From positions 1 through 17,651 of the forward strand of contig JBFWML010000044.1 of assembly GCA_050251635.1 (NCBI GenBank): a stretch of DNA of 17,651 bases, in the 5' to 3' direction. This DNA comes from JBFWML01 sp050251635. GTDB lineage: Bacteria; Campylobacterota; Campylobacteria; Campylobacterales; SZUA-545. The position numbers were made by a program, and so were the translations under genes. The notes below the pieces were generated by a model. That model was given only the letters and a program-made list of their open reading frames with translations, did not search any database and was not told the origin of the DNA. Positions 12,743 through 17,651 of this stretch are shown piece by piece. How positions within the stretch are numbered: position 1 is the first letter of the stretch; each line of letters opens with the position of its first letter.

Positions 12743-14341
12743 ATGCGCATGGGGCAGGGGGAACACGTGCAACGGAAATTTTTTGCGACCGAAAGTTTTA
12801 TGGCGGCGGCGCCGCTGCTTCTCATTATTTCCACGGTATTTCACAGCTATATACTGTTTCATATTAATGTGGAGATTTTCAGTACGCTGATCGCCTTTAG
12901 TATTTTTGTTTTTGGCTGGGACACGCGCCATCATTTTAAAAACGGTTATCTGCTTATTGTCGCGGTGGCTTACCTGTTTGTGGGCTTTTTGGATATTTTC
13001 CACGCGCTGACCTACCAGAGCATGAATATCTTTGATTATCCCGCCAACTTCGCCATCGAGCTATGGATTTCGGCGCGGTTCATGGAGGCGGTCACCTTTG
13101 TGGCGGCCTATTTTTTCATTAGCCGTCCCGTGCCCGCCTTTCGGGTGATGGCGATTTACGCGGGCGCGACGCTCCTTTTGGTGGGGTCGATCTACGCCGG
13201 AATTTTCCCCGACTGTTATGTGGACGGCGAAGGGCTGACCGCCTTTAAGGTGGGGGCGGAATATGTGATTATGGCTATTTTGGGCCTCTCCTTGTGGCTT
13301 TTGAAGCGTTCGGCCGGGATGTCCGCCAAGGTCAAGCGGCTGCTCTATATCTCGATCGCGCTGACGATTTTTGGCGAGATGAGCTTTACGCTCTATCACG
13401 ATATGTTCGGCATTTTTAACATTATCGGCCATGTGCTCAAGGTGGTCTCCTTCTATCTGCTCTACAAGGCGATTTTGTCCGTGGGCCTGAGCGAACCGAT
13501 GGAGCTCTTAAGCCGGCAGCTGGCCGAAGCCGAAGCGGTTAAACAGCGCCAGCAGGAGATTTTATTGGAGCAGTCCCGCGTGGCCGCCATGGGCGAAATG
13601 GTTAGCGCGCTGGCCCACCACTGGCGTCAACCCCTAAGCGTGGTGGCCCTGACCGTCCAAAGTCTGCGCGACGATTTTGACGAGGGGGTTTTGGGCGCGG
13701 AGCGTATCGACCGGGTGGTGGAGATCACCATGAACAAACTCAACGAGATGTCCCGCTCCATTGATAGCCTGCGTGGGCTGATTCCCAGCGACGCGGGCGC
13801 AGAGCGCTGCTGCGTGCTCGAAGAGATCAAGGCCGCCCATGCGCTCATTCAGGCCGAGTTTGCCCTGAGCGGCATCGAACTGGATGCCGACTGTTTCCAT
13901 GGCGGGTCAAAACCTCTGGAGGTCTGCTTTTGCAGCCCCGATAATAAACAGTGGGTGCGCATGATCAGCTCGGAGTTTAGACAGGTGGTCTTTAACGTAC
14001 TCATCAATGCCCGCGACGCTATTTTGACCCGCCGCGCCAAGGGTGAGACGGATTTGAAAGGACACATCCGTCTCAGTCTGGATTTTGTTGACGGCTACGA
14101 ACGGCTGGTGATCGAAGACAACGGCGGCGGCATCCCCAAGGAGGCGTTGCCCAGAATCTTCGAACCCTTCTTCACCACCAAGGAACGCGGTCAGGGCAAA
14201 GGCATCATCACCGGAGTGGGCGTGGGGCTTTATACGGCTAAAGTGGTGGTCGAAGAGCATATGGGCGGTCAGATTTTTGCCGAAAATAGCGGCGAGGGCG
14301 CAAGGATTACGATTTTGCTGCCGTTGGAGAGGTCAAAATAG
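12743..14341 (+). CDS. sensor histidine kinase 4: MASE3-like membrane sensor, HxWxQPL kinase
   Basis: A 532-residue kinase whose N-terminal half (about 20-245) is an integral-membrane sensor of about seven helices resembling MASE3: GYLLIVAVAYLFVGFLDIFH, then LWISARFMEAVTF. Its ligand is unknown. A coiled coil (about 250-278) leads directly to phosphoacceptor His292 in SALAHHWRQPLSVV, with no PAS domain. The ATPase domain has Asn422 (NVLINARDA), D459-NGGG, and a glycine-rich lid with an insertion (ERGQGKGIITGVGVGLYTAK, about 481-500). The ATG at 12743 follows the receiver stop directly. A GTG at 12767, preceded by GGGGG, would remove eight residues and is an equally good start. It is the last gene of the plus-strand operon, and its TAG lies one base from the tRNA end. 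Confidence 0.88.
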   Translation: MRMGQGEHVQRKFFATESFMAAAPLLLIISTVFHSYILFHINVEIFSTLIAFSIFVFGWDTRHHFKNGYLLIVAVAYLFVGFLDIFHALTYQSMNIFDYPANFAIELWISARFMEAVTFVAAYFFISRPVPAFRVMAIYAGATLLLVGSIYAGIFPDCYVDGEGLTAFKVGAEYVIMAILGLSLWLLKRSAGMSAKVKRLLYISIALTIFGEMSFTLYHDMFGIFNIIGHVLKVVSFYLLYKAILSVGLSEPMELLSRQLAEAEAVKQRQQEILLEQSRVAAMGEMVSALAHHWRQPLSVVALTVQSLRDDFDEGVLGAERIDRVVEITMNKLNEMSRSIDSLRGLIPSDAGAERCCVLEEIKAAHALIQAEFALSGIELDADCFHGGSKPLEVCFCSPDNKQWVRMISSEFRQVVFNVLINARDAILTRRAKGETDLKGHIRLSLDFVDGYERLVIEDNGGGIPKEALPRIFEPFFTTKERGQGKGIITGVGVGLYTAKVVVEEHMGGQIFAENSGEGARITILLPLERSK

Positions 14342-14342
14342 G

Positions 14343-14419
14343 TGGTGCGCCCGGAGGGACTCGAACCCCCGACCGATGGTACCGGAAACCATTGCTCTAT
14401 CCAACTGAGCTACGGACGC
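14343..14419 (-). tRNA. tRNA-Arg (anticodon CCG)
   Basis: The minus strand folds as a full cloverleaf: acceptor GCGTCCG / CGGGCGC, D arm GCTC / GAGC, anticodon stem ATGGT / ACCAT with loop TTCCGGT (anticodon CCG, reads CGG), a 5-base variable loop, and T arm GGGGG-TTCGAGT-CCCTC. Discriminator A is followed by an encoded CCA (14345-14343). CGG is a codon expected to be common in this GC-rich genome. The mature 3' end is one base from the stop codon of the convergent kinase 4. Confidence 0.95.
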
Positions 14420-14429
14420 GTTTTTTGAA

Positions 14430-14450
14430 GGCCGCGATTATATCACGGCC
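14430..14450 (-). promoter_or_regulatory. extended -10 promoter of the tRNA inside an inverted repeat
   Basis: The minus strand reads TGATATAAT, a perfect extended -10 (hexamer 14442-14437), about 18 bases before the tRNA 5' end. It lies at the centre of a 21-bp dyad with 9-bp arms and one G-T pair. The stretch between the -10 and the likely start is all G/C, as in promoters under stringent control. The hairpin could form at the end of the glutaminase transcript, but it has no U-tract on that strand, so I treat it as promoter DNA first. Confidence 0.5.
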
Positions 14451-14456
14451 CTCTTA

Positions 14457-15383
14457 TTAGAAGATTGAAAATCCGGTTTTAGCCGCAAAGAGCTCCAGCG
14501 CCTGCGAAGCGGCCATGGAAAGACCGTCTTTATTGAGTGCGGGCGACCAGGCCGCCACGGCCATTTTGCCCGGCACCACCGCCACGATGCCGCCGCTGAT
14601 GCCGCTTTTGCCCGGCAGCCCCACGCGGAAGGCAAAATCCCCCGATACGTCGTAATGGCCGCAGGTGAGCATAATCGCATTGACCCGCTTGGCCTGCGAG
14701 GCGGTCAGAATCTGTTTTTGGCTGACGGGGCAGACCCCTTTGTTGGCCAGATAGAGCATCGATCGGGCCAGATCGGCGCAGCTGGCCTCCATGGCGCACT
14801 GGTAGAAGTAGAGCGTCGAAACCGTCTGCGGGTGGTTTTCCATGTTTTTAAAGCTGGCGATCAGGTGTGCCAGCGCCTTGGTGCGGTGACCGTGTTCGAT
14901 CTCCAGTTGCGCAATCTCCTCGTTAAATCCCAGCGTATCGTTGCCGCTGCGCTCCTTGAGAAAATCGAGCAGAACCTCTTTGGTTTGATTGCCCTTGGCC
15001 GTCAGGATGACGTCGGTGGTGATGATCGCGCCGGCGTTGGTCAGCGGGTTTCTGGGCTCTCCGGCCTTAAACTCCAGTTGCAGCAGTGAATTGAGCGCGT
15101 TACCGGCGTTTTCGCGCCCCACGCGCCGCCACAGATCGTTGCCCATAATCTCAAAGGCCAGCGACAGCGCAAAGACCTTGGCGATACTCTGGATAGAAAA
15201 GCGCTCCTGCGCGTCGCCCACGGTGTATAGGTCACCGCCCACGGTGGCGACCGCCATGCCGAATTTGGTGGGATCGGCAATGGCCAGCGCGGGGATATAG
15301 TTGGCCACGCTGCCCTTGCCCAGAAGGGATTGCACCTCGGCGTGGATTTCGTTTAGTATGGCCTGAAAATCGGGCTGGCTCAC
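14457..15383 (-). CDS. glsA: glutaminase (serine-dependent beta-lactamase-like family)
   Basis: Cytosolic enzyme hydrolysing L-glutamine to glutamate and ammonia. The 308-residue product matches the 308-310 residues usual for the bacterial GlsA/YbaS family. The catalytic S-x-x-K motif is at Ser66-Lys69 (RFSIQSIAKVF), matching my recollection of the E. coli YbaS numbering. Other family segments are PRNPLTNAGAI, FYQCAMEASCADLARSML and GLPGKSGISGGIVAVVPGKM. I chose GTG 15383 because AAAGG lies 8 bases upstream, the length then matches the family, and it forms a GTGA overlap with the preceding stop. The longer frame from 15425 adds only sequence inside the upstream gene. It is the last gene of a three-gene minus-strand run. 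Possible roles are nitrogen release or acid tolerance, as known for the family. Confidence 0.93.
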   Translation of the reverse strand: MSQPDFQAILNEIHAEVQSLLGKGSVANYIPALAIADPTKFGMAVATVGGDLYTVGDAQERFSIQSIAKVFALSLAFEIMGNDLWRRVGRENAGNALNSLLQLEFKAGEPRNPLTNAGAIITTDVILTAKGNQTKEVLLDFLKERSGNDTLGFNEEIAQLEIEHGHRTKALAHLIASFKNMENHPQTVSTLYFYQCAMEASCADLARSMLYLANKGVCPVSQKQILTASQAKRVNAIMLTCGHYDVSGDFAFRVGLPGKSGISGGIVAVVPGKMAVAAWSPALNKDGLSMAASQALELFAAKTGFSIF

Positions 15384-16297
15384 GGTGCGGCCTTTAGTTT
15401 GAGATAGGACGGATCCAGACGGCATTGATCGTACCGGGTCAGGTTGTTGGCTTCGACAATCCGGTGAAGCTTGTTCACATACAGTTCGCGCTGCTCGGAG
15501 TAGAGCCCCAAAAAGCTGATCAGATGAAAGGGATCGCTGCTGGTGAGCCGCTCGTTTCTAAACTGTTCAAAGGAGCGGCTGGTGCCGACGGTTTTGAAAT
15601 AGTCCTCGATCGAGTGGGCGGGCGACTCGTACCGGCGCAGGTAGATCGGTTTGCCGCCCCGGTGACCGGAAGCGAGAATTCTAGGCTCTCTGGGATTAAA
15701 AGACCACACGCCAAAGAGGTTATAGGCCTCCTGAAACAGCCGCGACGTTCCCCAGCCGCTCTCCAGCGCCGCTTGAGCCAGCGCAATACTGGCAGGGTGG
15801 GTGTAGAGTCTTGAGAGGAGAATCTCGGTTTCGGTGGTGCGGTAGTGGCGCAGGAGCCGTTCGATATAGGCGCTGTCCGATCGGCTGGGGTAGTGCTTGG
15901 CCAAAATTCCCTCCACCCGCTCACGGATCACGTCCTGACGGTGTTTAGCCACCAGCACGGCGGGCAAAATCATCTCAATAAACCGCTGCTTGCGTTCAGG
16001 AACACTTAGCTCCTCAAGCCCCATCCGGCCCGTGTAAAGAACGGGTTTAACCCGATCACACGCAAAGGGCTCGATCTGCGCGTGGGACTCGATGGTGTGT
16101 TCGATCGTTTGCACTTCCAAAATCATGGGCCGTCCGCCGCCGTAAAACCAGTAACCCAGCGCCATAAGGCCAATACCCGAAAAGAAGGCGAGCATCAGCC
16201 CCAAAAGCCGCAGGGGCGCTTTAAACGGCGCTTTGGCGAGGCGGCGCTTTTTGTGGCGCAGGGCGGCGCCGGAGTGTCTTAGGCGGATGGATCGCAT
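15380..16297 (-). CDS. Bax-like membrane-anchored glucosaminidase
   Basis: A 305-residue protein with a basic N-terminus (rich in Arg/Lys over 1-28), one membrane helix (about 29-52) and an extracytoplasmic glucosaminidase domain (about 140-285) of the Bax/GH73 type. The probable catalytic glutamate is Glu179 in LAQAALESGWGTSRLF, followed by EAYNLFGVWSF, the same layout as E. coli Bax. Such enzymes cleave the GlcNAc-MurNAc bond of peptidoglycan; the physiological role of Bax is poorly defined. Orientation fits a periplasmic domain anchored in the inner membrane. ATG 16297 overlaps the previous stop (TGATG), with only a weak ribosome site, so translation is probably coupled. Its own stop overlaps the glutaminase GTG. 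A lytic transglycosylase is a less likely alternative. Confidence 0.8.
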   Translation of the reverse strand: MRSIRLRHSGAALRHKKRRLAKAPFKAPLRLLGLMLAFFSGIGLMALGYWFYGGGRPMILEVQTIEHTIESHAQIEPFACDRVKPVLYTGRMGLEELSVPERKQRFIEMILPAVLVAKHRQDVIRERVEGILAKHYPSRSDSAYIERLLRHYRTTETEILLSRLYTHPASIALAQAALESGWGTSRLFQEAYNLFGVWSFNPREPRILASGHRGGKPIYLRRYESPAHSIEDYFKTVGTSRSFEQFRNERLTSSDPFHLISFLGLYSEQRELYVNKLHRIVEANNLTRYDQCRLDPSYLKLKAAP

Positions 16298-17651
16298 CAG
16301 CCGATTTTGCGGCCCAAGTTGTACATGATCGCTTCGTGGATCTTCTTGAGCCCTTCGTCAAAGTTTTCGATGCGCGCCGCTTCGGCTTCGGCCAGCGCCG
16401 CTTCGGCCTTGGCAAGACTGGCCTTGGCTTTGGGCAGATCGGCGTCGATTTCGAGCCGCTTTTGTTCCAGTACCTTGGGCGTGTTGTTCATGTGCAGGTT
16501 GTCGAAGAATTTAAAGGTGCGCTTATACTCCTCTTTGGCCACGTCGTTGCGGGCCGAACGCACCCCCCGATCGGCGGTTTCTCTCAGCACCAGCGTGCAT
16601 TCGCCTGCGGGGATAAACTGCATGATCCGTTTTTGATCGTTAAACTGCCCCTCTTCGTTGATGATAATGTCGCGCAGCTGCTCGTGGCTGTACTGGCTGA
16701 GGCGGTCTTTGCTCATCATGGGCGCAAGACGCATCGCTTCGCTGTTTTTCTCCGCGTTGACGACCGCCTTTTTGCAGCGTTCCACCTCGGCCACCAGATC
16801 GGCGTTTTTCTTTTCGCGCTCCTTGAGGGCCTGCGTCAGGCGCATTTTGACCTGATCGGCCCGTCCGGCCACCATGCCGCCGCCGGGTTTGGAGAAGATG
16901 GGCGCGTACTCAAGGGTGCCCTTGATCGCTTCGCCGATGACGGCGGGAATATCGTTGGGGCCGGGGGCTTTCAAGATCGCCGCGGTGAAGGTGTCGGCGA
17001 TCATCTCCGAGACGACCGGTTTGAACCGCTTGACGTAATCGAGCGCCTGATTGCGTAAGAATGCGCGGTATTTGTCGGTGCCCATCACGGCGGCGAGCTG
17101 ATCGCCCTCCAGTCCGCAATCGCGGCTCAGGTAAAGCCGCGCGGCTCCTTCGAGGAACTTTTCCAGCCCTTCAACCGCCTTGGCCAGCCTGAAGTGACTG
17201 TAGCTTTCCATGTGCAAAAAGCTCAGATAGCGGCGCTGGGGCAGGCGGGTTAAGACTTCGTTCATGGCGGTGCGCACGATGACTTCGCGCTTGGCGGCGT
17301 CTTCGCACAGCAGCACATCCTTTTCAAAAACCGCCGGGTCGCTAAAGAGCTCGTCGATATAGGCCAGCGCTTCGGGATCGCCGATGCTCTCGGGCAGGCT
17401 GAGCGTCTTGGGCTCTTCGGGCGGCGGTACGGCCAGCTCCTGAAACAATCGCACGACAATGCGGTTTTTGGCAAAGATAATGAGGTCTTTTTCGTTGAGC
17501 GCAAAGGCTTCGCTGACGGCGGTTTTGATCACCTCGCGCTGGGCGGAGGCGTCGTAGTTGACGGGAAAGAGCGCGGCGATGGAGCCGACAAGCTCTTCAT
17601 CCAGCGTCAGCACGTTGCGGTTGGTCGCTTCGGCGATAATGGCCTCTTTGG
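16297..17651 (-). CDS. unrecognised soluble protein with C-terminal coiled coil (5' partial)
   Basis: The reading frame is open to the window's right edge. A GTG at 17613 exists, but the 12 codons upstream (KEAIIAEATNRN) stay open and look coding, so the true start is probably outside; about 450 residues are visible. I do not recognise a family. There is no signal peptide or membrane helix in the visible part, which is mostly helical and charged. Alternating charged and hydrophobic stretches around the middle (LKEREKKNADLVAEVERCKK) and an Ala/Glu/Lys-rich tail (EIDADLPKAKASLAKAEAAL) indicate coiled coil. No nucleotide-binding or metal motif is visible. It is the first visible gene of the run leading to the Bax-like enzyme and glutaminase (TGATG overlap). 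A structural or scaffolding role is a guess. Confidence 0.75.
   Translation of the reverse strand, partial: KEAIIAEATNRNVLTLDEELVGSIAALFPVNYDASAQREVIKTAVSEAFALNEKDLIIFAKNRIVVRLFQELAVPPPEEPKTLSLPESIGDPEALAYIDELFSDPAVFEKDVLLCEDAAKREVIVRTAMNEVLTRLPQRRYLSFLHMESYSHFRLAKAVEGLEKFLEGAARLYLSRDCGLEGDQLAAVMGTDKYRAFLRNQALDYVKRFKPVVSEMIADTFTAAILKAPGPNDIPAVIGEAIKGTLEYAPIFSKPGGGMVAGRADQVKMRLTQALKEREKKNADLVAEVERCKKAVVNAEKNSEAMRLAPMMSKDRLSQYSHEQLRDIIINEEGQFNDQKRIMQFIPAGECTLVLRETADRGVRSARNDVAKEEYKRTFKFFDNLHMNNTPKVLEQKRLEIDADLPKAKASLAKAEAALAEAEAARIENFDEGLKKIHEAIMYNLGRKIG

Noticed and set aside
14430..14450. Inverted repeat as an intrinsic terminator for glutaminase or kinase 4
   Set aside because: There is no U-tract after the stem on the minus strand (UUCAAAAAA follows) and only a poor one on the plus strand. 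The perfect extended -10 at its centre explains it better as promoter DNA.
1..17651. CRISPR array, phage genes or toxin-antitoxin pair
   Set aside because: I saw no regularly spaced repeats, no phage structural genes and no paired small genes. The S24 repressor looks phage-like but is coupled to a polymerase, not to a prophage.

Overview
The window is a GC-rich stretch (roughly 57-60% GC by eye) that looks like a bacterial chromosome of the phylum Campylobacterota, from a free-living, higher-GC member. Three things suggest this: a carboxynorspermidine/carboxyspermidine dehydrogenase of the type used there for polyamine synthesis, a DinB polymerase with the enlarged N-terminal insert I associate with that group, and several sensor kinases with the H-box form HxWxQPL. 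The genus is inference and no rRNA marker is present.

Layout. (1) 1-377: an AT-richer edge holding the 5' end of an IS3-type transposase gene, its likely terminal inverted repeat, a small unrecognised 59-codon frame running into the element, and the terminator of the next gene. (2) 378-1592 (-): the dehydrogenase. (3) 1725-3661 (+): an HTH plus S24-peptidase repressor whose stop overlaps the start of a Y-family DNA polymerase, a UmuDC-like pair. (4) 3658-14341: a signalling island with four histidine kinases, one CheY-like single-domain receiver, one large protein with a degenerate receiver-like domain at each end, and a metallophosphoesterase. (5) 14343-14419 (-): tRNA-Arg(CCG). (6) 14457-17651 (-): three overlapping genes, in transcription order an unknown coiled-coil protein (5' end beyond the window), a Bax-like glucosaminidase and a glutaminase.

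How the genes may work together. The two minus-strand kinases overlap by ATGA (kinase 2 upstream, kinase 1 downstream). They diverge from the pseudo-receiver gene across a short region whose -10 elements overlap on opposite strands. The plus-strand run then goes pseudo-receiver, phosphoesterase, kinase 3, single-domain receiver, kinase 4. None of the regulators here has a DNA-binding or enzymatic output domain, so this looks like a multi-input phosphotransfer module converging on one small receiver, perhaps modulated by the pseudo-receiver protein. That wiring is inference. The repressor/polymerase pair probably makes lesion bypass inducible by DNA damage in a lineage whose studied members lack LexA.

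Translation is tightly packed: TAATG, ATGA, TGATG and GTGA overlaps, an 11-nt overlap, and convergent gene ends sharing four bases (3658-3661) or separated by one base (14342).
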